A stretch of 64,000 nucleotides of DNA, from assembly GCA_019614645.1 (NCBI GenBank), contig JABWDB010000004.1, positions 19,406,001 through 19,470,000 of the forward strand. The letters are read 5' to 3'. Origin of the DNA: Stratiolaelaps scimitus (Eukaryota > Arthropoda > Arachnida > Mesostigmata > Laelapidae). Of this stretch, positions 36,167-47,845 are shown in pieces (the first letter of the stretch is position 1; the number at the start of each line of letters is the position of its first letter). The notes beneath the pieces were generated by a model. That model was not told the origin of the DNA and searched no databases. It was given only the letters and a program-made list of their open reading frames with translations. The position numbers and the translations under genes were made by a program.

Positions 36167-37530
36167 CAACATCATTGGCGGAATCTACGTTTCCGAAGCA
36201 TTTCGTAACTACAACGAAAAACGCCTTCAACATAGCAAGATTTGAGCAACGCGCTAACTTATACTCGCTAATAACGATAATATCTGTGCGAGGCCGGTCC
36301 GTTACATTCCCCAATCGAAAATGCTCCGTCCTCGCGCTGAGCGTTCAAGAACGTCGAGAAATAATCAAGCGAAGAGAGTAATAACAATGAATTCGTCAAT
36401 AGACTATTCTCGAATTCAAGGACAACCCACGTGTTCAACGCAAGGTAGCCTAGCTATGCGTGTTTCAATCAAGGCGAATTAAATTGTAAGCGATCGTACC
36501 GTGCCAGAAGACGACGAGATTTACGTAGGCGCAGAGGCGCCTTAATGCTAACCCTCGTATGACCCATAATAGAATCATCATTTAAGCATCACAATCTGAG
36601 CCGTTTGTAGCCATCGTGAACATCGCTCTGTAAATGAATATATATAGTGAAATCCGCTGGCCTCTCTTATTGATGCAAAGTAGCGCCTGCGTTGCAGGGG
36701 AGGGGGTTCGGATAGCCAAACGATTTCTAAAAATACCCCGCCTACATTCCTGTCCTAGGACTTTGTATGGACGTTCTTGATGCAGCCCAATAGCGATTCT
36801 TTCATGAGTCGAAATCGATATGAGCCACAGTAGAATCTGCTGTCTGGAATACTCACACACCGATAAGGACAGCAGTACCTTTCGCTGTGGCCGAAAAGGA
36901 GAACTACCTATCCGATGACAACGCTTACTACAGTAAACAGGTTCCGTTATGAATTATTCGTTGTTATTAGTTTGTATCACGAGTCTGAACACGTGGCTGA
37001 GAATGTCCACTATCATAGGAGCCGTGTTTGTTTTGTTCAAGGAACAAACTGAGGATAAATTGCTTTCAAAATTTCCTGTAGTTCGCGTGTATTCTATTGT
37101 ATGTTTCTAGACAATCTAGTCGTTATAACGGTAAATCCATAAACGATATAATACTCAGCAATCGTAACTCGATTATAAATCAGCAAAATTGATTCAGTGT
37201 ATAGGCATGGTATCGGTTGTGCGTTCGCCGTTGAAGAGACTATTTTGCCGAATGTTTTATTGTTATAGCATGTTAGCAGTTTGGCAGTATCCATCGGGTT
37301 TCCTAAAATGTTTATCAGCTCGTTGGTCGATTGACGTTGGCTCGTTGGACGCTTAATAAATAATTATCTGCGTCAGCTAACACATCGAGAACGAGCGTAG
37401 AAAGCTGGCGACGAAGGAATCCTTTCTCGGGGGCAGCCGTCTCGCGATGTTCACGAAGGTCTTGTTAATTTCCGCAACGTGCTAGCTCTCTTCGTGCCTC
37501 GAACGGGTGTAATGGCTGACCTTGATTTCG
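36167..37530. other. Non-coding stretch
   Basis: Nothing recognised. Confidence 0.45.
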
Positions 37531-37682
37531 GGTGCCCCGACTGAGGTTCGTTACAGGGCCGCCTTGCAAATCCACGGCAACACGAAGTCGGCCCCAAGGC
37601 CGGCAAGGATCAGAGCTAATCGCCATCAGGGGCACCAAAGCAGGCTTGTGGCTGCTCACACGTATAACAGTGAATTCTCCTT
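37465..37682. CDS. Coding-like segment, strand unresolved
   Basis: On the minus strand a frame ending at 37465 reads about 84 codons (stop to stop) with ordinary protein composition. On the plus strand a frame from an acceptor-like GACTGAG at about 37545 reads to a GTAACA donor near 37681. Codon periodicity is above background on both because purine-any-pyrimidine codons mirror each other. The plus reading starts in phase 0, as the 34521 exon requires, but there is no homology to decide. Confidence 0.22.
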
Positions 37683-38280
37683 GGGTAACATCAGGCCGCA
37701 GACACCACCGAGATGGAAATCACCTCATACCGCACTCGCAGAACTAATCCTTAAGTCTTGCTTGATCAGACTTTGTTTGTAGATTGACTATGTTTGTTGA
37801 TTTAGATGGTCTTTAAGCCTAGAGAACATTGTTAAGCGCATTACACTGAATGTACGATACTACCTCATCACGGTAAAACGTGGCGAACAAGTCATTAAGC
37901 ATGGACAAGACTGTCAGTCAAGCAAGGAAGAGGCAATTAATTAATCTTAATTAATTACATTCGGGTGCAATTCCTTTCAATATGCACCGTCGCGCATGAA
38001 CTCGAAGGGGAATATCTGCTTTTCTTGCCGATCCCGTTTTACTATAGTTATAATCAACGTGCGCGTGTGGGCGATTCTCATTATGTAGTAGAAAAACAAG
38101 ATCGTACACATTTACAAGGCACTGTCGACTATAAAAATCGCGAGCGAAATCCCCAACCAATCAATCGGACCGCTGATAATAACCGACATTATGAGCATGA
38201 GTTGACTTTATTTTTTATATACCACACAATGTATAGTATGGACCCTCGCACTGTCGGACTGCCATGGCCCGGCTAGCTCT
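37683..38280. other. Non-coding stretch
   Basis: Contains an AT palindromic patch (TTAATTAAT...ATTAATTAA) near 37937-37957. No gene. Confidence 0.45.
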
Positions 38281-38284
38281 GGCT

Positions 38285-38425
38285 TCTGGTTAGCTCGTCG
38301 GTCCTGCGGCGAGGGTGGGTTAAGTCGTGGCACCTTCTAAGCGGAGAGAACGCCGTTCCTAGCCTAAGTATTATAGGTGTGTTGGCTAAGGGTACTCGAT
38401 GGGCATAAACAGCTTCTACGCCTCC
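38285..38425 (+). repeat. SINE-like repeat, copy 2
   Basis: An A-box-like TTAGCTCGTCGG lies at about 38290-38301. Downstream, GGTACTCGA and GGGCATAAACAGCTTCTACG match copy 1 and, in part, the 51.95 kb copy. Confidence 0.4.
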
Positions 38426-38647
38426 TAATGGTGAGACTGGAACTAATAAAGTGTTGGACGTCATCATCGAGAGGAAGAGGGGAGTAAAAACACCTGAATA
38501 ATTCACAACAAAAATTGCGACTGCCCTCTCCGAGGTAGGAGACAACACCTCGTGATATATTATTACTATACGGATGACGTATAATGATAAACTGAAGTAT
38601 CAGTGCGCTCTTACCTGACAATGTGGGCGACGAGTCATGCCCTTATA

Positions 38648-38651
38648 CCTG

Positions 38652-38683
<32 letters not shown>

Positions 38684-38687
38684 CAGG
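38648..38687. repeat. TA microsatellite capped by inverted CCTGATAT/ATATCAGG
   Basis: The TA run is bounded by CCTGATAT on the left and its reverse complement on the right, so the whole 40 bp can form one cruciform. Confidence 0.8.
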
Positions 38688-39419
38688 CTAGCGACATGGT
38701 TAAAAAAAGCGTCATTCAGCACAGTCACTTAACCGCAAATCTATTACTGGGCAGTCAGAACTGAAAGCACAACGCTTAAATTTGCTCTAAAATATTTACC
38801 GAAACACAATACCCTAATGAACTACAGGGGTATGCTATCGATATCTTGTTGTATGTTCATATCCGGCCGATTTGACAGCATCAACGTGTGTGTGTGTCAG
38901 AGACAGAGTGAAAATAATTAAATGAGAAAACGAAGTAAATCGTAGTAACAGACGAAACTGTATATACAAAGCACTTGTTGTTGACGCAAAGAATGCCTCT
39001 CCTTATCGTTGTTATCTTTACGGGCCAGCGTCGTTCACGGTTGAGAACAGCGATCGGTTGGTTATGTTCCTTTTTGGTCTGACCGTTTACTCGGTTTTGT
39101 TTCCCCCCTACAACCGCTTCTTGGTTTCTCAGAGTGGTTTCACAGCTAAATAACTGTTGTTCGTTCAACGTACCACCACACGAAGTTCTCACGACCACCG
39201 CAGGCCTGATCTATACGGCACCAAGCGTTGCGGAGCTAAGAGCACCACCGCTACGGAGTCACGCCGAGCCTATGAGACCACTGGCGATGGGACCGTTGCA
39301 GATAAGAAATAAAAAAACAGCCTCCTCAGGCGTATGATTGAGTCGGCTCCCCGAGACCTTGTGCCATGAATTCTAGCGTGCACACAGACACACCCAGACG
39401 CACAGAGACACGTACGTAC
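38688..39419. other. Non-coding stretch
   Basis: A short GT run lies at 38885-38897. A 105-codon minus-strand frame (38881-39198) starts with no supporting context. Confidence 0.4.
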
Positions 39420-39617
39420 ACAGTCGGTCACAATGCCAACGCAGCGGAATAGTCCCTCTTCATATGGGTCAATATTTAATATCGGATAGATAGGCCTGAG
39501 CCTGATGGGGGTCGGCCAGACAACGTCTCTCAATCCGAGGAGCTTGGTGACGTTAACAGCAATTGCGAGCACCGCCAGCACGAACCTATCACAGTCAGTA
39601 AGCGGAACCCACGAAGA
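39420..39617 (-). CDS. Candidate internal exon with a membrane-like helix
   Basis: On the minus strand a good acceptor (AGGGTCTTTCAG) is followed by 66 open codons (phase 0-0) and a GTACGT donor. The product contains a hydrophobic stretch FVLAVLAIAVNV and a Pro/Ile-rich stretch (RLRPIYPILNIDPYEEG). Codon periodicity is above background. An ATG lies upstream in the same frame at 39680. The family is not recognised. It could be part of a small membrane protein, but a single exon is not enough to say. Confidence 0.35.
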
Positions 39618-39846
39618 CTGAAAGACCCTCTCTCGATTGACTGGCTGTGCTTCGTGCGCGATACCATTTGCTCGGTGCATTTAGATAGTCGCGCGCATTG
39701 TTCATAGCAGCAATCATACCAGAGGGACGAAGTAGATTGCGGTGCTGCTGTTGCTGGCCAGGGTCGCTCAGAGGATTATTCGCCAGTTTTGTCTTGAGCA
39801 CACAATAACAATCCGTACCATTGACTCGTTGTTGCTGGCCTATCAG

Positions 39847-39902
39847 TCGGTCCACTCTCTGCCGGAGGATCAGTGCTGGACGAAAAGCAAATTCAACTTA
39901 AT
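39847..39902 (+). CDS. Candidate micro-exon
   Basis: A very good acceptor (TTGCTGGCCTATCAG) and a GTGAGT donor at 39903 bracket 56 bases (phase 1 to phase 0) coding for a short hydrophilic peptide (DEKQIQLN at its end). The opposite strand is also open with acceptable splice sites, so the two readings compete. Confidence 0.28.
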
Positions 39903-39982
39903 GTGAGTGAGTACTATCATAGAAGTGATACAAGGCGAGGATTAGCACAAATATGGTTATTGATAAACACTACATTACACAT

Positions 39983-39988
<6 letters not shown>

Positions 39989-40016
<28 letters not shown>
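39989..40016 (+). repeat. TA microsatellite
   Basis: About 13 AT/TA units. Confidence 0.9.
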
Positions 40017-40019
<3 letters not shown>

Positions 40020-42877
40020 TCCACATCAACGGTAAGAGGTTTAAGCTCGGAGGGTGGGCTAGATGTTGCGTCGCGGTGCTCGAAACAGGGCGATTAGGAT
40101 CAATTAGCACTGATTGAGATTGGTAGAATTGACGAGCAGTGTTCATTGCTTATAATATAGTTGCCCATAATTCTCTATCTGCGGCGAGCTTTTTGCAAAA
40201 AGCCTTCCGTGCCGAAACATAACCAATTTTCACACAGTACTCAGTGAATCACGCTGTTGTGTCGATTAAGCCTGCAACAACTTGCCTGATACGCATCCGA
40301 GAAAAAATCATCGATTCGTGTGTCAGCTTCACTATCGATTGTCCTGTCTCTTCCATGACGCATGCCTGCTAAATCCGATACACCTAACAACACCGAGCTC
40401 TCTGTCGAGCTTTAGAATTGCATAGATTTTTCAAATAAAAGTTTCCATTCCAAACAAAATCCATTAGTCTATACAACGTCGACAGTGTGTTCGTTATATC
40501 GTGTAAAATCACACAATAGCCTGAATGTAGCCATTTTTGAGAAGAAAATTATTTCAATCTGCCTATTGGTCCATGGTGAGAGTCCAAATTCAAGCGCACT
40601 ACCCTAGAAAGGACATATTTATCTTTTGTAGATAATATTAATAATAACAGAGGGAGAGACTGCCTATGCAGAGGCTTTCAGACCAACTGAGAACCTCGAG
40701 TTTTACTTAGTAACGCCGGTAGTCTAGCTCGCCGTTACTTTCTGCTGAGTCCGGCACAACTGCATGTGGTGTGCATTCATGCGTAGAGCATTTCTTCCAT
40801 CTAAAAAAAAAACAATATAATAATAATGTGATAACAATGTTACTCTTTGATTAGGCCGAAACACGGGCAAAAGAACCAGACAATGCTATTGCCATTGCAT
40901 TTCGACTCGGTAGGGGCTATGGTGTTATGTGATAGATCTGAATATCAACAGCTCCAACCATGCGACCTGCCAGTGTCAATGACAATTTCGTCATTGTAGG
41001 TAATTGGCCGCAAAGGTCGTGGTGCACCAACGCGTGATCAAATGATAATTATAATTGCCGTGGCAGCGATTCAGTCGAGTGTCGTTCATTCGTATCCTGA
41101 TGACCGTGATATAATTCCATGGCCGATTGTTCATATGATTTGGACAAGAATTTCTTTCCTAATCCGTATACGCCACGATTTAGTGTCGAAGTGAGAAGTG
41201 TTCGTTGCGCGGATCTTGTAGATCGATACAGAGCATTGTGGGTTGTTTCGACATTGTGTGAATGTTGAACTGAAACTTGTGAATATGAATAATCAACAGG
41301 CTAACTATGGCTACGATATGTTCGATGTTCTTTTTACGCTTGTCCCATTATTATTTCTACGAGAACGTAAGCACTGCATAGTCACAGTTGCGTAAATCGA
41401 GCTCAATGTTAATAACTAAATGAAAACTAGCTATATGCTATGTGAGCTATGATATCCAACACATCTGGTTACGAGCTAGCAGACCTTGCAAGAGATAATT
41501 GTGTTGACGCTACAGAGTTCCTGATGGAACTGCCTGAATGTTGGTTGAAAGAAGTAAGTAGCTTCATAGCAGCAAAGAAACAGTAGAATTAGTTCACTAC
41601 ATAGCCGTCATGGACGAGATCGTCAAGTTGTTGAAGGCATAGAGTCTTTGTAGGGGAGGCAATGTATACATTACATTAAGTTGTTTTATCACGCTCTCGT
41701 TCGGAGTACGGGGATAATCTGTCGTTGCGAAATTATTCACCAGAGAACAAAAAAAAAACAAATCAGATGTGTTCGCCGTTGTGTGGAGGCCACCTGCCCA
41801 ATCTAAAATTGTCGGAGTATATTTGTCGCAATAATAGTCTACGCCGTTTGAGTCAATCTCCTTATATTACCGCAGCCACTATTGACAATAGCATAGTGTC
41901 GGCACCTTCAAGCTTAATTATCTATGTGAAGGGATCACGGGATTCTGGGTGTGTTTAGTTAGTGTATATATTGTGCCTTAATATCACGATTTAATAGCGG
42001 CGAATGTGGTATGTGGTACATTCACTGCAGTGCAATGCTGACATTGGTGATAGGTCGCGGTTATGCTATATTCGTGGCGGTGTCCGTGACCTTGGAGTGG
42101 GCTAGTTCGCCTGGGCCTCTTCATTATCAAGCCAGCTAGAAATCTTGTCGCAGGCAAGCTACTAGACACGCGAAGACCTCAAATGTTGTTTCAACCCAGC
42201 TAATATCAACAACCACAGCAAACAATGACAACAGTAAGACATACGTAGATATACGTGTGTTACTTATAATACACTGACTGTTGATAAGTACTATAGAAAC
42301 ATCTGGCTACGCTTTGTTTGGTTTTTTTTTGTCATTTAAGTAGTGGGCGTACAAAGGTAGACTTCATGTCAATGTTGTTGCAGGCTCTCAGGTTTGTGGT
42401 TAGCTCCGCAAGCGCGAGACATATAAGGTGGTGATTTATAAGGTCTGTTTAAGAATGGTCCCCCGGCACAGGACAAAACGAAAGACGTGGGTCTATGCTT
42501 CTTGAATATATTTATAGGCAAACTGTGATCGGTCTATCGAATTGTCAAAACGCTAAAACGACAGTGACTTGCTTTGCGTATACATTTAGCTCAACATAAT
42601 TGGATTAGTTCACCTACAGCGATATCCTTTTAAAACGATTAGCTGACTGCCAGGAGCACGGATCCAGGAGACGTACTTCTGACGTTCAAATCGACGGTTC
42701 ACCTAGCAGGTCTTGACGTCGACGCTGTAGGCTAGCTTCCCTCCATTAATTATACCCAAATTGTCCAACGTAATAGCCCCGCCGCCGCCGCCGCCTCGTA
42801 CCGAAAATACGCAGTAGACACCCCAGTACATCGCGCGTTCGCCTTGCTAGATCGAATCAACGTCACCTACCCTGAAC
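40017..42877. other. Non-coding stretch
   Basis: Includes a 16 bp perfect palindrome GCTTTTTGCAAAAAGC at 40188-40203, an A run near 41747-41757 and a GCC triplet run at about 42779-42797. Open frames here are short and unsupported. Confidence 0.45.
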
Positions 42878-43069
42878 TTGGTTCAGAGCCTTTACATTAA
42901 ACCCTTTGGTGTATCTGTCGTTTGCGCTGCTGCCTCGGACCACCCGCGCCTTCAAATGGCGGATACAACAGAAATAGCGCTCTTGTTCGAAGCTTCACGC
43001 TATCAGCTTCATTTGATTGAAGAATGGAAATCCGTTCTGCGATCAGGCCCCGTACGGAACGCTTCCTAA
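42878..43069 (+). CDS. Candidate small coding segment
   Basis: The frame is open from about 42857 to a stop near 43069. The second half starts at an ATG (MADTTEIALLFEAS) and has a protein-like composition. It follows a GCC-repeat patch. No splice sites or domain support it. Confidence 0.15.
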   Translation: MVQSLYIKPFGVSVVCAAASDHPRLQMADTTEIALLFEASRYQLHLIEEWKSVLRSGPVRNAS

Positions 43070-43743
43070 TGGCTATTTACAATACGACGTTCCAACTGCC
43101 GAGATATGTGCAATAGTCGGACGCGTGTATGTGTGCTGTTCGCCGTGCGCGTGGGGAGGGGGGGTTACAATCGGCCGGTTCGGACGAACCCGACCGAAGC
43201 CACTGCGAACTCTTCCGCACTGTCCAACCTCTTGAGCGTGACGCTGGCACGCCTCCGTGAGCCGTGTCCTCACCTCTACAACGCCGCCACATATCGACAT
43301 GATCATAGGACAACGTATTCTAAATATAAGGTATATACATGCTGACTTTCACCGTTATGTGTTATTCGGTTTGGGCTTTGTCGCTGCTCACAAATGCATT
43401 CCCCTCAACCGACCCCAACAGGTCAAGCGCAGTTATCATTTTGCTTAGGGGGCGGACGCTACTGTCACGCCACTAAGTCGTCACATTTTGCCGTTAAGAC
43501 CAGCCGGATTTGATCAAATCGAATCGCGGCTAGATATATTATAGTTAGCGAATCGTATGGAGAATTTTACCTCGGATCGAACGTTGCGCGAACTCATTAA
43601 TAAGTCAGCGTTGAAAACCGTCGTTGAACCCGTTGCTGAATGTTGAAGATGTGCAGTTGCTAACGAAAGACTAACATGAACGCTACGTGTACATAATGGC
43701 TTCTATGGATGAAAGTCTTATAAAAAAAGACTACCGGTCCTGA

Positions 43744-45170
43744 ATGGAGGAGGATGGCGCCAGAACGCTGCCGCAGATTGCCTCGGCAACGCTGTTAGCG
43801 GGGTATGCAAGCCGTTATCACATCGTGGACATCCCAAGGTCAACAGCATACCGCCGTTGTTTATATGTCGTCTTTGTTTTCGTTTATAAACGCCTACACA
43901 TTAGTACGAGCGATCTAAAAGAGTCATTCGTGAGATATAGAAGCGAGTGGCTATGGCAAACGGGCCAATTAAAAATGACCACATTCAGTGGGTTCCGCTG
44001 CGGTCGATCGTGTTTGCCCCCCACGTGGTGCGGGAGCGCATGCGTATGTATGCATAAGGAGGTGATTCAAAGGTGTACAACCATTTTGACGACCGTAACG
44101 CGTTACGGAACCAATTGCGCCCGCTAGATCCCATTTATGCCGCAGTGTCACCGTATGCCCGTCGAGCCCATACCGCCGTCATCGTATCGTGCTATCAGTG
44201 GCGATGGCGACTGCGGTGGTCCATGAATTTGTAGATTTCATTTGATGATATGGCCCAACGTCGTCTCGACGTATCGCGGCTGATTTCGGATGCTGCTGAA
44301 CAGAGGTCAGTGGGGTATCACTGATATATGCATGTCCGCACGTATTCAGATTCACAATCGTTCCTTCCGTACGTTCGTTCTCTGGCTGCCCGTCTCGATC
44401 GCGCTCGCTTACGCATTCGCTGTATGGCCGCGACTCGGCGAAGGGCCTCCCCCCGATCAGCATCGCAGCACCATCGCAATCTGTCCCTCTAACCTTCGGA
44501 GACGCTGTTCATTGGAGCGTGCCACCTGGCAGCGGCTGCTGCTGCTGTCGCCGGCGCCACCACCATTACTGCTACAGCTACAATAACCACCACTACTGTG
44601 GCCGCTACTACGGCTGATTGTGATTTTCGATGCAGTTGGACGTGTCATAACCTAGCCACCTCTACTGTGGATACGGCCCGATTCGGTTTGGGAATCGGCC
44701 GGCCTGTTCCAAGTACTGTAGCATTTCTACGTGTTTGTACTGTGGCTGCGTGGGCTCGGACACAACCGAGTCGAGAGTGGCACTGTCACAACGAGAGACC
44801 ATAGGGAAGGAGCCGTAATGCCGTATGTCATGAGACATGTACATGCGGATGGGTGCACAATGTTGCGGTCTCACCGAACCTCCAACGTCGACAGCCAGCA
44901 TGGACTCGACGGCCGGTTCGGGTCCTCAACTCTGACGGTATCCACGTGTATACGATGGCAAAGTGCAGCTTTTAAATCTGTGCAACCGGCTACAGAAAGC
45001 TGCAAATGCAAAAGGCGTGTGCGTGTGTGTGCTCAGCATGGACGGGGACAGGGATGTAGCTATGAAACATGAGTGCACGAAGCAGTGTCTCATGCGAAGA
45101 GAAAGCGCTAAAAAGCTGATACACGCTTTCAGACGTCTAACGCCTACGTTAGCGGCCCACATTTGAACAC
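43744..45170. other. GC-rich zone with overlapping coding-like frames
   Basis: Contains several long frames on both strands. The plus-strand frame 43744-44127 includes DIPRSTAYRR, loosely like the recognition helix of a Psq/HTH domain. The plus-strand frame 44290-44586 has one membrane-like stretch and then CAG/CCA-rich sequence. The minus-strand frame 44179-44463 is hydrophilic. Triplet repeats and CpG content suggest a promoter or UTR. I cannot pick a gene. Confidence 0.25.
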
Positions 45171-45523
45171 AAGGGAATCATGCACGTCCGAGAGAAGGAG
45201 CAGGTGCACAATTACCTTTTGACAATACCGAACTAGTTCCGTTATCGACATTGACATCCCGTTATGGACATTGATAGATTATGTAGTTCGGCAAGTTCGT
45301 TAGGACATTACTAAAGACAATAACAATGTCGGGTATATACGTGTTTCGCCTCGATATTCGATCGTTCAGGCAACGAGCCAAAATGAAGACTAAACGTAAC
45401 CATAATGTAAACGTTGGTCCTGCGGAAATTATCCGTAAAAAAGTTTCATTTCTCTACAACCGACTGAGTACGTTGTGTTTCTTAAAGTTAATGCGTTGTA
45501 GCCGCCCACACAGACAGAAACAA

Positions 45524-45551
45524 ATATATATATATATGCATATATATATAT
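45524..45551 (+). repeat. TA microsatellite
   Basis: A TA run with one GC interruption. Confidence 0.85.
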
Positions 45552-45575
45552 TCCACCACCTTGTATGTCAATCCG

Positions 45576-45753
45576 AGGGATACGACGACGCAAATGATCG
45601 CTGTAAATGTAAATTTTGCGGATCTAAATGTTGTAAATATCATGAGGGCGAGTGCAATCAAATAAGATCACTGAACCATTTGATAAAATTGAGCGTAGGT
45701 AACAACAACAACGACCGAACTCTCGCCACAGCGACTGGCGAAAGCACATTGTA
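45576..45753 (+). CDS. Cys/His cluster, possible piggyBac-type C-terminal zinc motif
   Basis: Within a frame running 45326-45754, six cysteines and a histidine are packed as CKCKFCGSKCCKYHEGEC. Spacing C-x2-C-x4-C-x2-H-x3-C is close to the C-terminal zinc-binding motif of piggyBac-type transposases, and also resembles metallothionein. No DDD transposase core or terminal repeats are visible, so at most this is a decayed transposon end. Chance cannot be excluded. Confidence 0.2.
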
Positions 45754-45824
45754 ACATCTTTATAAACTTACCACACTGTTTGTAAAATAGGTATATTATA
45801 ATATTACACAACTCGTGTGAATAA

Positions 45825-45853
45825 AAAGAAAAAAAAAAAAATATATATATATA
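45825..45853 (+). repeat. A tract passing into TA microsatellite
   Basis: An A-rich run is followed by a short TA repeat. No flanking duplication was found. Confidence 0.7.
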
Positions 45854-46089
45854 AGGAATCAAGCTTTGCCACTTCTCGGCTGAGAACCTAATTGAAATAC
45901 AAACGCTCTATTTATCTCGGATACATGAAGCCATTTTCTCACCTATTACGACGGTGTCTACGGAAAAATTCGTAGCCGTAAGCGATTCAATTGCGCTGTT
46001 GTTGTTATTGCTGTCGCGACCTCTCCGCCGTATTCCATCGTCGGAATGTATTATATTTACCGGATGTTGTTGCGTGGAGCTTTCCACTC

Positions 46090-46297
46090 ATGGACAGGTG
46101 CATAAGCCAGACCTTGTACGCCCTTACTGGCAAGCAAGTCAGCCACTGGGGCGACATGGCGGTCGTTGGTTGCCGTTGCTGGAGATCCCTTGTCGTTCCC
46201 TTCTACGGTGGCGGAGTTGTGTCAGACACCGGCTATTTAGTTGGAGCTCGCTCGAAAATCACATCTGACCTTCAAAACAGTCCCATCAAGCGACTGC
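46090..46297 (+). CDS. Coding-like segment with strong codon periodicity
   Basis: From ATG 46090 the frame is open for about 70 codons before running into a GT/TA repeat. About 44 percent of codons are purine-any-pyrimidine, well above the 25 percent expected by chance. The peptide is Gly/Val/Trp-rich (e.g. SHWGDMAVVGCRCW). A good acceptor ends at 46099 (TCATGGACAG) but leads into a different frame. No family recognised. Confidence 0.28.
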
Positions 46298-46943
46298 GTG
46301 TGTGTGTGTATATATATATGCGTGCCCATGCTATCTGTCAGCCGCGCGCGGACGACATTATCTCTACGTGTCGCTCAGCCGTCAGATGAAACAGACCTTG
46401 GTTAATTTCATAAAAATAAATGAAGCAAGAAACGCTGCCACTCAACCGCATAATACACATCGCGTCACCCAGTTATTATCATGTTATGACAATATAAGAT
46501 AATCTCATCGCCGTCCAAAAGCGTGTGTCTCTGCGGTGCCACTTTCATGAAGGGAACACCGTGGAACGACGGGGTCTCTCGGTTCGTGTATTTATATAGA
46601 ATACATATACAGCTGATATTGTTGTCGCGTGTTGTTACGTTTGTAGATGATCGAACTGTGTCTCTTTTTCACCATTGTTTAAACCTCGATTTCAACCGGA
46701 ATTCATGATGCATTAAAATGGCTCATTGACGTTAGGGTGGAGGGCAAACTTGAGCTATGGCCCTGTCCTGGCAATTCGTGGATGGCGCACAACAGATTTC
46801 TAATCTGTTTCTAATCAGATTTCTAACACTTGGCTAGCATACTAAGCCGAACCTAACGCTGTACTGTTGTTGTCCGACTGACAAATAAGTCCGACAGCAC
46901 CTTTTGCAGGCTCAGACTTTCGCTTGGGACACGTGTGCTATCG

Positions 46944-46970
46944 ATTTGTTGTATGAGGTATACAACAAAT
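46944..46970. other. Perfect 11 bp hairpin
   Basis: ATTTGTTGTAT and its exact complement flank a 5-base loop (GAGGT). It is isolated in non-coding sequence. Confidence 0.45.
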
Positions 46971-47540
46971 TCGAATTGAATGAAGATGTCCGTTCAGCAC
47001 GTTGCTCTTCTCGAATGACTATGAAATATACGATGCGGATCCTGCATACGAAGTCTCTAGCTATCTAACACGGTGGCTATGGCGATTCCAAGCGAAGGGA
47101 TTTCTCTCGACAAAATCATTTGTCAATAATCACTAGAAATAAGCCTGAGTGGCTTAGCCGCATGTTCGGCCGTAAGCTTAAACGTGACTCAAAGTGTGCC
47201 AACCTCTCGTTACCATTCTCGACAATAAGATGATGACCATAGCAATGGAAGTATAGGGCAACGACAAAAAAGAGACAAGGCTTGCGCATCTAGAAGGAAA
47301 TGACGCAACTACTTATATGGCATATATATAAGATCGTTTTCATAAAAAAAATATAAAAACCTCGGACTCGCTGAGACTCTTTTGTACGAAGTTAAACCAC
47401 GACATGCTATCTCAGCTCTCACTACAACGATTGGTACAAACAGTTCGCATGAATTGGGTAGATTTCAACGATTTTTGTTGTTATTGCTCTGAATCGCTGA
47501 CAGCGTTATTCTCTCGCACGCTCGGTAATCACTTGATTTG

Positions 47541-47750
47541 ATGATCATCGTTGAAATCAGAGATATCAATGTTTCTCCAGCTGCCAGTGAAGCACAACGG
47601 AGCCGCTACCGGGATACGCGTAATGTTCTCCTTGTGACAGTACCATATGTTTACTCCGTTGGAATGGACGACGACGTCGGAAGTAGAGACTCGGCTGCGT
47701 GTCAAGTTTCATCAACAACTTCGACAAATATCATACCTCTCTCGCAGAAA
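47541..47750 (+). CDS. Coding-like segment running into a microsatellite
   Basis: From ATG 47541 about 68 codons precede a TA repeat that keeps the frame open artificially. About 42 percent of codons are purine-any-pyrimidine. The product opens MIIVEIRDIN and is Ser/Asp-rich later. No clear donor before the repeat, apart from GTAGAG near 47680. It may be an exon eroded by repeat expansion, or chance. Confidence 0.25.
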
Positions 47751-47791
47751 TATATATATATATATATGGAGAGACACAGGGAGAGAAAGAA

Positions 47792-47844
<53 letters not shown>

Positions 47845-47845
47845 A
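47751..47845 (+). repeat. Compound TA-GA-TA-GA microsatellite
   Basis: TA run, purine-rich spacer, longer TA run, then about 11 GA units. Confidence 0.95.

Noticed and set aside
36009..36381. Long frames on both strands around 36.1 kb
   Set aside because: They exist only because the 45 bp TA run is open in every frame.
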